Shown here: positions 35,826 through 45,099 of the stretch, piece after piece
Layout of the letters: every line of letters begins with the position of its first letter
Numbering within the stretch: the stretch's first letter is position 1
NCBI RefSeq assembly: GCF_031127815.1
Contig: NZ_JARXHY010000001.1
Span: 62,001 to 126,000, forward strand
Length of the DNA: 64,000 bases
From: Pelagicoccus sp. SDUM812003
GTDB lineage: Bacteria > Verrucomicrobiota > Verrucomicrobiia > Opitutales > Opitutaceae
Direction: 5' to 3'
Program-made: the position numbers and the translations under genes
The notes under the pieces: generated by a model
Database searches by the model: none
What the model saw: only the letters and a program-made list of their open reading frames with translations
What the model was told of the DNA's origin: nothing

Positions 35826-38800
35826 TTACTTGATCAGCTCTAAGCTTAGGGTGCTATGCTCCGGAGGTGATGCTTCGTTGTGGTATACCAATCTGTAGAC
35901 TCCGGGGCTGAGGGTGACATTCAAGGCTGCTGCTCCGTTGCCTAGCTCATTTCCAGCCAGATCGCGTCTGTTCATCAGCGTGGATGCGATTGAGCCGCGA
36001 GAGTGTTCGGTCCATATCTGGTTGGAATCGACAGGCTTCCAGTTGAAGTTGCTCCAGTCCCAATAGTAGAGTCGTAAATCTGCCATGTGATTACCGCTAG
36101 AATTGATGAGCAGTACGGCTGGGCCTGTCCCTTCAATGTTGAAGTCGATGATCCGCAAACCCTCAGTTGCATTGACTTTTAGCACCTCGACTCGGCTAAG
36201 CGTATCCGTCGAGAACTGGAGACGAGCGGCGTTGTCGTCGTACGAGAAGTATATGCTTTGGGGGGCTAGGTTCCGTGTATCTGAAGGGTCGTCGGTGAAG
36301 CGAACTTCCAACGGCGTTTGGTCCATATACCGAACCAGCAAGTTTTGGTTGGCGTCAGGTGGGCTCGAGACAATCAGGTTGTCGAGTCTGGTAGTGTCGT
36401 TGTAGCCAGCGAGATCGAATACTTTTAGAACCGAATCGACGCCGACGCGAGCTCCCACTTTGCGCCCCATGAAATCGTCCGCGGCTATATGCACTCCACA
36501 ATAGATCCGAGCCACGCCAGTTAGATCGGCCGCGTCGTAGTAGGTAGCCACTTGAATGGATAAGTCCTCGCTCGGGCCGTATTCAACTTGCAAGTACTTG
36601 CCTTTCTCGAACTTAAATTCCTTAAGGCCTCCGGGAAAGAAAGGAGATCCGGTGAGTAGGGTCATCACTTCGGCGCCGGCTCGGGAAAAGGTGGAATGGC
36701 CGGAAATGTAACCTGCGAAGTTTGGCGTGGGGAAGGTGCGCAGGTGGTAGGGCCCCCAATCCGCCGCTCTTACCCATCCGACCCCAGAGGCGCTTTCGCG
36801 TGGATTGTTTGGGACACCTCGCCAAGAGAAAAGGGCCAGTTCTCCGACATAGCTGTTGAGGTGAGCATGTCGTTGTCCAATTGCTGAGCTTTCGGAGGTG
36901 ATTAGCTCGATTAGGCCATTGACCAGTGGCAGCCCCAGGGGGTGGTAGCTTTCAGCGTTTGGATTGCTGCTCTGGCCGAGCGAAGCAAGGTAGCGAACGA
37001 GTGAGATGGGGCGGATGGAGTCGTATTTCGATTTGATGGTCCAAGCGGCGATGGCGGCATCGTGGAGGGCTCCGTTGAGCGCGAGGTAAGCGTGAATGTC
37101 CCACTCCAATGGGGAGAGTTCCTGACCGACTCCACCAAGTCTTCTGACGAAGCGAGGATCGTCGGTCGTCTGGTTGTGGAGCATGTTCCAAACGCCCGGA
37201 GGGCCCTCTATACCGGGGCCATCGGACCAGAACTCGGCGGTTAGGCGGTAGTAGTCCCCTTGGTTAACGGGATTGGGTTCGTAAGGTTGGCCGGTGACAG
37301 GGTTGAGAGCGTGACCTAGGCCGTCTTGGGTAAGGTAGGGATTGTTTTGTCCGGGCGCTCCTGGTGAGACATCGATGATGATCTTCTGACCTGGATCGAG
37401 GATAGAGGAGGCTCTGATGACCTCGACGATTTCAGCGACGAGCTGGTCGTGGCTTTCCTCACCAAAACGTGGTTGCGGACCGGGATCGATCAGGATCGTT
37501 GATTCGGTTGGTTTTTCGAGTGCGAATGGATTTACCCAGTTCCAGCCGGGGGCGAGGAAGGTTTGCACTTCGGGTCCAAGGTCTATGCCGTTCTTGGTGA
37601 TCGATTGGGGAAGGTTCAGTGGTTGCCAGCGGTTGGGGTCGTTGAGGCTTACGCCGGATGTACCATAAACAAGGGGTTCGTTGATTGGAGTGTATCCGGT
37701 GGTGTCGGCGTAGCCGTTGGCTTCGTTGGAACCGTCTTCTAAGGAGACGGTCAAGATGGTTTGTCCGATACGATTGCCCACGGACGCGGGACTGTATCCA
37801 TCGATGGATGCGTATTTCGGATCGTAGCCCTGCTGACTCATGAAATCTTCCAAGGCCAACAATATGGCTTCGTGATTGAAGGCCTTGCGATAGCGCTCTC
37901 TAGCTACAGTGTAGACCGCGTGAGAAAGAGCCTCCGCTTGAGCAGCCTCGCGATTTCCTTGCCAGTGGCTCGAATTGAGGTCTTCACGGTGGAAGACAGG
38001 GGATGCGTTTGTCCAACCTTCAGGTTGGTACGCCCAATAGGCATCCCACATGGCAGCGGAGCAATGGTAGAACGTACGTGCTACGATGGGGGGATCCGGA
38101 AAGTTGATACGTGCACTATCGAGGATTAATTCATTCCATTGGCGTGCAATGTTGCGATCGGAGAAATCGGACCGTACACCCACGACGAACTCAGCGCTCT
38201 TGGTGGAGCCCGCATTGTTTGTCGCGATCGAGTAGTAAGTGCCCGCATCGCGCGGTTGCATGTTTTCGATAGTGATCGATCTACCTTCGACACCGGAAAG
38301 TAGTTGCCCATTGCGGTACCAGGTGACTCGTGGACGGATCTCGCCGTCGAAGGAGACGGATAGGTTTAAAACATCTCCTCGATTGATTACCAGATTTTCC
38401 GGTTGTTGTGTGAATGCCGGCAAGGTATCCCCAGCGAGCAATGACTCATCCTCAATTATTGTCAGTAGTTGATCAGCTGATACTCTTGATAATTCTTGTA
38501 CAACTCCGCTGGGCCAACGAATTGATAGACTGTGTAGAGGCGCGTCGACGGCGGGAAATCCGAAATGGAGATACGGGCTGAGTTGAGCGAGATAAGCATT
38601 AGTGGGATTGAACTCTCGTACGTAGGAAGGTCCATTCTCAGTGGGCTGAAGGGTTACAAAAGCACCAATTCCGTCAGTATTCGATATTCGGCCCTCAAGT
38701 CCGATTTTCAGCCAACTATTCGGTGCGGGAGACTCGTTTTGAAGAAGGGTGGGGCGGCTGTGCTCATTGACATAAAAAATATCGAGAGCTCCATCATTGT

Positions 38801-40070
38801 TGAAATCAAAGGTTACAAGGCCAGAGCCAATAGATCGCTGGTTTGCGTTCTCGGTATGGGATACATCGGTGAAAACTAGGTCGCTGTCATTACGAAACAA
38901 ATACATCGAGCCTTCGTGGCTTACATGAATTTCGTCAATGTCTTGCTGATTTACCAAAACGATATCGAGGTCGCCATCGTGGTCGTAGTCGAAGAAGTTG
39001 GTGCCCCAGCCCCAACCCGATCGGTTGACTCCTGCTTGTATCGATTCGTTCTTGAACAGCCGATTGCCTTGATTGATGTAGAGGGGGTTGTCGTCTGTCG
39101 TTAGGATGTCCTGCAAGCCGTCAGTATTGGCAAAGGCGATTGTTGTGACGAACCAGTCTAAGTCGCCGTCGTTATCGACGTCGCCGATGGCCGTTCCCAT
39201 TCCGTGATGCTCGAGACCGACCCCTGAAGAATTCGTAGCATTGGTGAAGGTACCATCGGCGTTATTCCAATGTAGGGCACTGGTGCTGTAGTCAGAGGTG
39301 GTCGCGATGTCTGGCCAGCCATCTTGGTCGAGGTCGGTGATGGAAGGAGCGAAGATCGCGATGCCCGCGCCAGGGAAGAGGTAGTCAGATGATTCTGTTA
39401 TGTTGGTGAAGTGGCCTGGGTTTGTTTCACCTTTGTTCAGGAAGAGGGCATGGTGCTCGGTTTCTGAGCCTTCGCTGTGGTTGACACCCCAGCTGCCGAT
39501 GATGACGTCGAGGTAACCATCGCGATTGATATCGCCTACGGTCACAGCGGTAGCTTGGTGGTTCAAGGTCGTGGTAGTATGGTCCAGCCCTTGATTTTCA
39601 GCAACTTCGCGAAAGCTACCGTCGCCATTGTTCAGATACAAGAAATGACGACTGTGGTAGGCTGAGCCCACGATCATGTCTGAGTCTCCGTCATTGTCTA
39701 TATCTGCCCAGGCGGCAACATTTCCCGCATTGGCAGTATCGAGTCCCAGCGGGTTGACGACCTTTGTGAAAGCCCCTCCGTTGTTTTGGTAGAGGATGTC
39801 GTCCAACTGATAACGTACAATGTAGATGTCTAGCCATCCGTTGCGGTCGAAATCCATGACGATTGGGGTCCCTCCCCGAACAACGAAATCGTTTTCATTT
39901 CCAGCGATCCGCTGGTAGTCGTCGATGCCGACAGCGTCGGTTACATCAGAAAACACAGCACATAGCTTTGGGCTGCTAATCGATAGGATGGATAGCAGAG
40001 CGGCTACAAGTCTGCAGACGCAATTGTGATACAGGGACGTTTGGGGCATTGTACTGACCACTAGTGACAT
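35826..40070 (-). CDS. Vanadium-dependent haloperoxidase fused to FG-GAP, ASPIC/UnbV and Ig-like domains
   Basis: An exported protein of about 1,414 residues. Order: hydrophobic leader (LVAALLSILSISSPKLCA); seven FG-GAP/VCBS repeats (for example DFDRNGWLDIY, DIDNDGDSDM, DVDNDGDLDW) up to about 430; an ASPIC/UnbV domain (about 450-535); an Ig-like domain (VTWYRNGQLL, about 550-640); a PAP2-type vanadium haloperoxidase (about 650-1215); and a beta-rich tail. Vanadate ligands are visible as KSKYDSIRP, the ISGHSTFSRAG block and ARIYCGVHIAADD. Such enzymes oxidise halides with peroxide, or act as phosphatases. A GTG at 40076 and an ATG at 40049 are alternative starts. The gene heads the operon with GH35 and diverges from the PhoD-like gene. 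Confidence 0.88.
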   Translation of the reverse strand: MSLVVSTMPQTSLYHNCVCRLVAALLSILSISSPKLCAVFSDVTDAVGIDDYQRIAGNENDFVVRGGTPIVMDFDRNGWLDIYIVRYQLDDILYQNNGGAFTKVVNPLGLDTANAGNVAAWADIDNDGDSDMIVGSAYHSRHFLYLNNGDGSFREVAENQGLDHTTTTLNHQATAVTVGDINRDGYLDVIIGSWGVNHSEGSETEHHALFLNKGETNPGHFTNITESSDYLFPGAGIAIFAPSITDLDQDGWPDIATTSDYSTSALHWNNADGTFTNATNSSGVGLEHHGMGTAIGDVDNDGDLDWFVTTIAFANTDGLQDILTTDDNPLYINQGNRLFKNESIQAGVNRSGWGWGTNFFDYDHDGDLDIVLVNQQDIDEIHVSHEGSMYLFRNDSDLVFTDVSHTENANQRSIGSGLVTFDFNNDGALDIFYVNEHSRPTLLQNESPAPNSWLKIGLEGRISNTDGIGAFVTLQPTENGPSYVREFNPTNAYLAQLSPYLHFGFPAVDAPLHSLSIRWPSGVVQELSRVSADQLLTIIEDESLLAGDTLPAFTQQPENLVINRGDVLNLSVSFDGEIRPRVTWYRNGQLLSGVEGRSITIENMQPRDAGTYYSIATNNAGSTKSAEFVVGVRSDFSDRNIARQWNELILDSARINFPDPPIVARTFYHCSAAMWDAYWAYQPEGWTNASPVFHREDLNSSHWQGNREAAQAEALSHAVYTVARERYRKAFNHEAILLALEDFMSQQGYDPKYASIDGYSPASVGNRIGQTILTVSLEDGSNEANGYADTTGYTPINEPLVYGTSGVSLNDPNRWQPLNLPQSITKNGIDLGPEVQTFLAPGWNWVNPFALEKPTESTILIDPGPQPRFGEESHDQLVAEIVEVIRASSILDPGQKIIIDVSPGAPGQNNPYLTQDGLGHALNPVTGQPYEPNPVNQGDYYRLTAEFWSDGPGIEGPPGVWNMLHNQTTDDPRFVRRLGGVGQELSPLEWDIHAYLALNGALHDAAIAAWTIKSKYDSIRPISLVRYLASLGQSSNPNAESYHPLGLPLVNGLIELITSESSAIGQRHAHLNSYVGELALFSWRGVPNNPRESASGVGWVRAADWGPYHLRTFPTPNFAGYISGHSTFSRAGAEVMTLLTGSPFFPGGLKEFKFEKGKYLQVEYGPSEDLSIQVATYYDAADLTGVARIYCGVHIAADDFMGRKVGARVGVDSVLKVFDLAGYNDTTRLDNLIVSSPPDANQNLLVRYMDQTPLEVRFTDDPSDTRNLAPQSIYFSYDDNAARLQFSTDTLSRVEVLKVNATEGLRIIDFNIEGTGPAVLLINSSGNHMADLRLYYWDWSNFNWKPVDSNQIWTEHSRGSIASTLMNRRDLAGNELGNGAAALNVTLSPGVYRLVYHNEASPPEHSTLSLELIK

Positions 40071-40106
40071 GGCCACAGGATAATGCTCGCAAAGGTAGGG
40101 TTGGTG

Positions 40107-40134
40107 TTGCTCTTGTCGATAGAATTGCGTGCAA
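40107..40134 (+). promoter_or_regulatory. Operator TTGCGTGCAA in divergent region of haloperoxidase and PhoD-like genes
   Basis: TTGCGTGCAA at 40125-40134, directly followed by a half copy ATATGCAAAA. TTGCTC at 40107-40112 lies 12 bp upstream, the same gap as before the first GH50 gene. The site could control both divergent units. Confidence 0.55.
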
Positions 40135-40219
40135 TATGCAAAAAAAAGATTGTAGTCTCCCCCCCAAGCATCTGATGTATTTAATCTATTGAAGCTAACC
40201 CCCTCTTTCTACATCAATC

Positions 40220-42577
40220 ATGAAGCCAGTTTCCCGTCGAAATGTCCTTAAGTTGCTGGGAGGCAGCGTATTATTTGCAAGTAATGGTTGCGTCTCGGAG
40301 CGGAGCAATGGATCTAGCATTACACGCAGCTCGGTGATTGACCCGAACGATGCTTGGTCTAAAAGCCATGACCGAGTTTGGATTGGTGGAGACTTTTGGG
40401 CGAATCCAATGGAAGACTGGCGAATCGCCAACGGAGGAGCTGAATGCATCAGTTTCGGAGGAAACAGAAGTGTTCACTCACTTACGCGCTCGTTGGCGAA
40501 GCCAAATGGCGATTTTCTCATGTCTGTGACGGTTTCGCGACTGGGGGAATGGGGTAATGACGGTGGAGGAGGGTTTAGAATCGGAGTCCGAAGCGAGATC
40601 GATGAATACCGTAGTAATTGCTTCGTTCAAAGCGGATTAGATGCAGGCATTAAAGGTCGCCAGCTTGTCTTAGGGAACGAGAGTTTGACCGTGAGTGAAG
40701 GGTCTATGGCTGCCGACGTACGGCTTACTTTGTCGGGTACGATAGCAGACGGGAAAGCCAATTTGAATTTGGAGGTTCGCTCTACTTCGAGTGATTCTGT
40801 TCTCGGTGTGATAAGAACCACCGTATCTGATGCGCTTGTCTTTGGTAACGTGGCGATTGTAAGTAATTTTTCGATACCTTCAATCCCTTACGATCAGGAA
40901 CAGACTCAACTGAGTAGCGCTCGCTACCGATTCGAGAATTGGACGATGGAAGGCGATGCGTTCTCGGTCGCTGCCGAGCATGCGTTCGGTCCGATCCTTT
41001 GGTCGATGTATACGCTTAGCGATTCGCGTTCGGAAGACGGCTTTGTGCTAAAATTGAGTGCATTCACTGGCCCTCTGGGAGCCCACGATAACAAGAGGGT
41101 CGAGCTGCAGTGCGATCACGGATCCGGATGGGAGTCCCTAGGCTTCGCGAATCTCGATTCCGACGCTTGGGTAGCCACTTTTCGAATACCGAATTGGAGC
41201 GAGAAGAAGGCCGTTCCTTATCGATTGGTTTACCGGGAGAAACATCGAGACCAGAGCGAGACCCCAGCATATTGGGAAGGTGTTGTGAGAGCTAATCCAA
41301 CGGGGCCGTTGCGAATGGCAGGGCTGACTTGTCAGAACGACTACGCCTTCCCGTACGAACCTGTCGTAAAGAATGTGAAGAAATTGGATCCGGATCTTGT
41401 TTTCTTTTCTGGTGACCAGATCTACGAGAACCATGGCGGATTTGGGTACATTCGTGAACCTGCGGAGGGGTCCATTTTAAACTACCTCAGAAAATTCTAC
41501 CAATTTGGATGGGCATTCAGAGAAGTGATGAAGGATGCTCCGACGGTTTGTCTTCCAGATGATCATGACGTGCTGCAGGGTAATCTCTGGGGAGAGGGCG
41601 GGGCTAAAATGGAGAATCCTGATAAGGATCCCGGGGCGTCCATTTTGGGAGGTTATGTTGAGCCTGTAAGGGTAGTAAATGCCGTCCATAGAACGAATGT
41701 GGCACACCACCCTGATCCGTACGATCCGACGCCGGCGGAAAGGGGGATTAGTGTTTATTTTGGAGACATGGTGTATGGTGGAGTTGGCTTTGCCATATTG
41801 GCGGATCGCCAGTGGAAGAGTGGTCCCGAACGCATCGGAGTAATCGTTGGGCATACAGGGCGGGATGAGGATCCGTTGTTTGTTAATCCGGATTTCAATC
41901 CTGAGGGACTTGAACTTTTGGGAGAGCGCCAGGAGCGTTTCTTGAAGGTGTGGGCCGACGACTGGAGAGGTCACAAGCTTAAGGCTGTGTTGAGTCAAAC
42001 GGTGTTCGCAGGATTGTCTACGCATCAACCCCGCCCGGATCGCTACTTGAAATACGATTTCGATGGAAGCGGCTGGCCGCCTCGCGCTCGGAATCGAGCT
42101 ATCGGGATCATGCGGACTTCGATGGCATTGCACATTTGTGGTGACACTCACCTCGGCACGTTTTCCCAGTACGGAGTCGAAGCTCAGAGAGATAGCAATT
42201 GGGCGTTTTGCACGCCTGCGATTGCGGCCGGCTGGTCCCGTTGGTGGAACCCCGATGACGTGCCGCTTCCATTCGAGAATCGACCGAGTCATGACTTGCC
42301 GAATACAGGAGAGTACCAAGACAGCTTTGGCAACAAGGTGTACGTCTATGCGGTTGGAAACCCGCAGGTCGGCACTTCGTCAGATCGCTATAAGAAAGCG
42401 CATCAAAAGGGCAGCGGTTTTGGTTTTATTACCTTCGATACCGTGGCCAAGACCTACACTGTCGAGGCTTATCGTTTCTTGGTCGATGCCACGGACGGCA
42501 ACCCCGCCAACCAGTTCCCTGGCTGGCCAGCGACTATACAGCAGCTCGAGAATCGAGGCGAAAACCGCCTTTCCTAG
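40220..42577 (+). CDS. PhoD-like metallophosphoesterase, exported
   Basis: A 785-residue protein. The N-terminus SRRNVLKLLGGSVLFASNGC reads as a twin-arginine-like signal ending in a lipobox Cys, so a Tat-exported lipoprotein is likely. Residues about 45-260 form a laminin-G-like beta sandwich; from about 370 comes a PhoD-like phosphatase domain with metal-binding blocks DLVFFSGDQIYE, CLPDDHDVLQG and HICGDTHLG. The family has alkaline phosphatase/phosphodiesterase activity. Its substrate here is unknown. It diverges from the haloperoxidase operon across a shared operator and converges on the second GH50 gene 46 bp away. Confidence 0.85.
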   Translation: MKPVSRRNVLKLLGGSVLFASNGCVSERSNGSSITRSSVIDPNDAWSKSHDRVWIGGDFWANPMEDWRIANGGAECISFGGNRSVHSLTRSLAKPNGDFLMSVTVSRLGEWGNDGGGGFRIGVRSEIDEYRSNCFVQSGLDAGIKGRQLVLGNESLTVSEGSMAADVRLTLSGTIADGKANLNLEVRSTSSDSVLGVIRTTVSDALVFGNVAIVSNFSIPSIPYDQEQTQLSSARYRFENWTMEGDAFSVAAEHAFGPILWSMYTLSDSRSEDGFVLKLSAFTGPLGAHDNKRVELQCDHGSGWESLGFANLDSDAWVATFRIPNWSEKKAVPYRLVYREKHRDQSETPAYWEGVVRANPTGPLRMAGLTCQNDYAFPYEPVVKNVKKLDPDLVFFSGDQIYENHGGFGYIREPAEGSILNYLRKFYQFGWAFREVMKDAPTVCLPDDHDVLQGNLWGEGGAKMENPDKDPGASILGGYVEPVRVVNAVHRTNVAHHPDPYDPTPAERGISVYFGDMVYGGVGFAILADRQWKSGPERIGVIVGHTGRDEDPLFVNPDFNPEGLELLGERQERFLKVWADDWRGHKLKAVLSQTVFAGLSTHQPRPDRYLKYDFDGSGWPPRARNRAIGIMRTSMALHICGDTHLGTFSQYGVEAQRDSNWAFCTPAIAAGWSRWWNPDDVPLPFENRPSHDLPNTGEYQDSFGNKVYVYAVGNPQVGTSSDRYKKAHQKGSGFGFITFDTVAKTYTVEAYRFLVDATDGNPANQFPGWPATIQQLENRGENRLS

Positions 42578-42623
42578 GGGTGATGTTCCTGGTATTCGAA
42601 AGGCAAGCGTAGGCTAGCTTTAC

Positions 42624-44909
42624 TTAATCCCCGTATTTGTTCTGGTACAGGTTGCGGTTGAGCTTTTTGGCTGCATCCACCATTTCGGGATAGGGTACGT
42701 CGGCGATGGTGACAAAGCCAACATTGTAGTTCTCGCCGTCGTGGGCCCGGCCGGTGAGCGGGGAGTCGATGTACTGGAACCAATGGGCTCCGACGAAGTA
42801 AGGGTTCTCCAATACGCTTTCCATGTACTCGGTGTACATTTCCGCCCGGTCCTTCTGGTCGGCGGCCTCGATAATGCCTGAATCAAAAACGCCGGAATCG
42901 CGGGCTCCGAAGTGGTATTCGCCGATGATGCAGGGAAGGTCCATATCTTTGAGGTGCTCCCACTTCTTCTTGCCCAGTCCCTCGCGGTAGTGATTGAAGC
43001 TCATGACGTCGACGTACTTCTTGGCTCCGGCCCGGACTTCCTTGCTCATGCCCCAGCTGGCGAAGCGAGCGCCCATGTAAAGGTGATTAGGCAGAACGTC
43101 CTCGAGGGCGTCGTGCACAATGCGGAAGTAGGTGCTAGCCAGATCCTCCTTGAGGATGGAGAAGTCGGCGATCATCTCTTCCGAGTGTTCCGTATCGCGG
43201 AGGTCGGCATTTTGCTCGAACGCTTTCCAAGAGGCGAAGTCGGTGGCCCACATTTGGTTGAGCGCTCCGATTTGTGGATACTTCTTCTTGAGTATTTTGA
43301 CAAAAGCCTGCTTGGCCGGGCTATCGGCTAGGGGTTGACGCAGGGCGTCGAGAACTATGCCATAGGTGTCTTCGAGGCCCCAGCTCATTTCGTTGTCGAC
43401 GAAGACGCCGATGCACCAGGGGCTATTGAGCACTTCGTCGGCTATTACCATGGTGGTGTACTTGGCTCGGCGTTCGAATTCAGGGTCGTAGGGATCGGGG
43501 ATCGGTCCCCAGTAGTCTGCTCCTGAATACAGGCGCTTGAAGTCGCCGATGATCCAGCCGTTGGCGAAGTAGGGAAAACGCTTGGCGTGGTAGAACTCGG
43601 GCGCGACCCAGTTGCCGAAGGAGGTGAAGCCCCAATCGATCATGCGGTCGAGCGTGATGTCGCGCCACTTCTGCAGGTAGGAGCCCGGGAAGGTTTCGCC
43701 GTAGCGGCGTTCCAAGTTGGCTTGATAGAAGCTGAAGGTCTCGCCGTGGGGAACTGGCCCCTTGTGCGTGGATCGGCGGTAGCTGTAGTGGTTGGCTAGC
43801 TCGCTGTCGTATTCCGGCAGTTCGACGAACATCTTGTGTCGCGTTTTGTCGATGATGTAGCGGGTTTGGCGTACCTTGTCGGAGACGCTGACGATGCCGA
43901 CCGAGTCTTCTGGCGTGACGTCTTCAGGATCGCGGTAGCGAACGGAGTCGTCGCGGAAGTCGACGCCGGTGAAGGTGGATGTATTCGCCATACGGATATT
44001 GGCGATGCCGGAGGAGAAGAAGATGTAGCCGTCGGGATCGATCAGAGCCCATTGTCCTTTGTATTTGTGGGTACGGAAGTGGCCCGTCGCTTCGAACTTG
44101 GGGCCGTCTTTCCAGCCGCCCCAAGAGCTGCGGTCCTGCATGGGCTTTGATACGGCGAGCGCTCGCATCTCGGCGTCGGCTAGTTCCTTGAGGTGGCCTT
44201 CGTTGGTGACGTTGTACTTGATATCACGCTTAGCGTTTTGTCCGAATTCATCTACGATATCGACTAGGAAATCGGGATCGGTTTTGGGACTGGAAACGAA
44301 ACGCAGGTTATCGATCACGACCGACTTATCGTGAATGATACTTTGAGTGCCGATTTTGAGCGACTTCACCTTTGAAAAGTCGACTGCGTATTTGTGTCCT
44401 CTCACGATCATGCGCGTCGCGTCGAGCGCGAAGGGATCGGGATCGTCGCGCAGGCCGTAGTCTTCGCCGAGGTGTTCGCTTTTCAGTTCGAAGTAGTAGC
44501 TACCCGAACTGCGAGCGGGGATTCCTACCGCTCGGCGGATATTATGCCCCTCGGCGTTTGTGACAGTGATGGCGAGGAATACTGAACGATCGCTGGGATT
44601 GTATGCGTCGTAGCGCAGATGGAAATCGCCGAGGCTGGTGGTGTCCCAGGGCTGGGCGGGAGTGATTTCGAAGCCGGCGAAATCGGTATCCACCTCGAAG
44701 TCGACCTGAAGGGCCTTTTTTCCGTCGCTCACGCCTTTGCCCGAGACGAGCTTGATCGTGGCATTTTCGGCCTTTGGATCAAGGCCGGCATCCGTCTTTT
44801 CGAAGGAGGTGATGGGGATTTCCCCAGCGGAGTTGGCAGCGCCAGCAGCGAGAAACGTGAGGACGCTAGCCCATTTCGATGGCGATACAGTAATTTTTCT
44901 TTTCTTCAT
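42624..44909 (-). CDS. Glycoside hydrolase family 50 beta-agarase-like, secreted (second copy)
   Basis: A 761-residue paralogue of the 3928-6132 product: signal peptide (ASVLTFLAAGAANSAG), N-terminal CBM-like beta sandwich (about 30-195), then the GH50 barrel. VDEFGQNAKRDIKYNV opens the catalytic part, WALIDPDGYIFFSSGIAN follows, FVDNEMSWG carries probable acid/base E507 and IIGEYHFGARDSG probable nucleophile E664. WFQYIDSPLTGRAHDGENYN near the end is also shared with the paralogue. It probably makes neoagarooligosaccharides outside the cytoplasm. It lies 190 bp downstream of TonB receptor 2 on the same strand, so secretion and uptake are likely co-expressed. Confidence 0.9.
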   Translation of the reverse strand: MKKRKITVSPSKWASVLTFLAAGAANSAGEIPITSFEKTDAGLDPKAENATIKLVSGKGVSDGKKALQVDFEVDTDFAGFEITPAQPWDTTSLGDFHLRYDAYNPSDRSVFLAITVTNAEGHNIRRAVGIPARSSGSYYFELKSEHLGEDYGLRDDPDPFALDATRMIVRGHKYAVDFSKVKSLKIGTQSIIHDKSVVIDNLRFVSSPKTDPDFLVDIVDEFGQNAKRDIKYNVTNEGHLKELADAEMRALAVSKPMQDRSSWGGWKDGPKFEATGHFRTHKYKGQWALIDPDGYIFFSSGIANIRMANTSTFTGVDFRDDSVRYRDPEDVTPEDSVGIVSVSDKVRQTRYIIDKTRHKMFVELPEYDSELANHYSYRRSTHKGPVPHGETFSFYQANLERRYGETFPGSYLQKWRDITLDRMIDWGFTSFGNWVAPEFYHAKRFPYFANGWIIGDFKRLYSGADYWGPIPDPYDPEFERRAKYTTMVIADEVLNSPWCIGVFVDNEMSWGLEDTYGIVLDALRQPLADSPAKQAFVKILKKKYPQIGALNQMWATDFASWKAFEQNADLRDTEHSEEMIADFSILKEDLASTYFRIVHDALEDVLPNHLYMGARFASWGMSKEVRAGAKKYVDVMSFNHYREGLGKKKWEHLKDMDLPCIIGEYHFGARDSGVFDSGIIEAADQKDRAEMYTEYMESVLENPYFVGAHWFQYIDSPLTGRAHDGENYNVGFVTIADVPYPEMVDAAKKLNRNLYQNKYGD

Positions 44910-45049
44910 AAAACTGTCCGAACGGCATTTTATCCTGTGTTTTGGTGTCCCATGCAGTTTGGCTATTTCTTTTGCTTCGCTAGACCGTTGGGGAGGGAAT
45001 GCGAAAGGGTGCCTTTGCGCCGCGGTTCAGGCAGATTGGGAAGACGGTA

Positions 45050-45081
45050 ACAGAGCGGCCCACTGAATGAGGTCGCTCTGT
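45050..45081 (-). terminator. Inverted repeat between TonB receptor 2 and GH50 gene (weak terminator or processing hairpin)
   Basis: ACAGAGCG (45050-45057) pairs with CGCTCTGT (45074-45081), 16-nt loop, no T run. It lies 19 bp past the receptor stop and may dampen read-through into the GH50 gene. Confidence 0.35.
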
Positions 45082-45099
45082 CGCTGTTTTAGAGGGATG

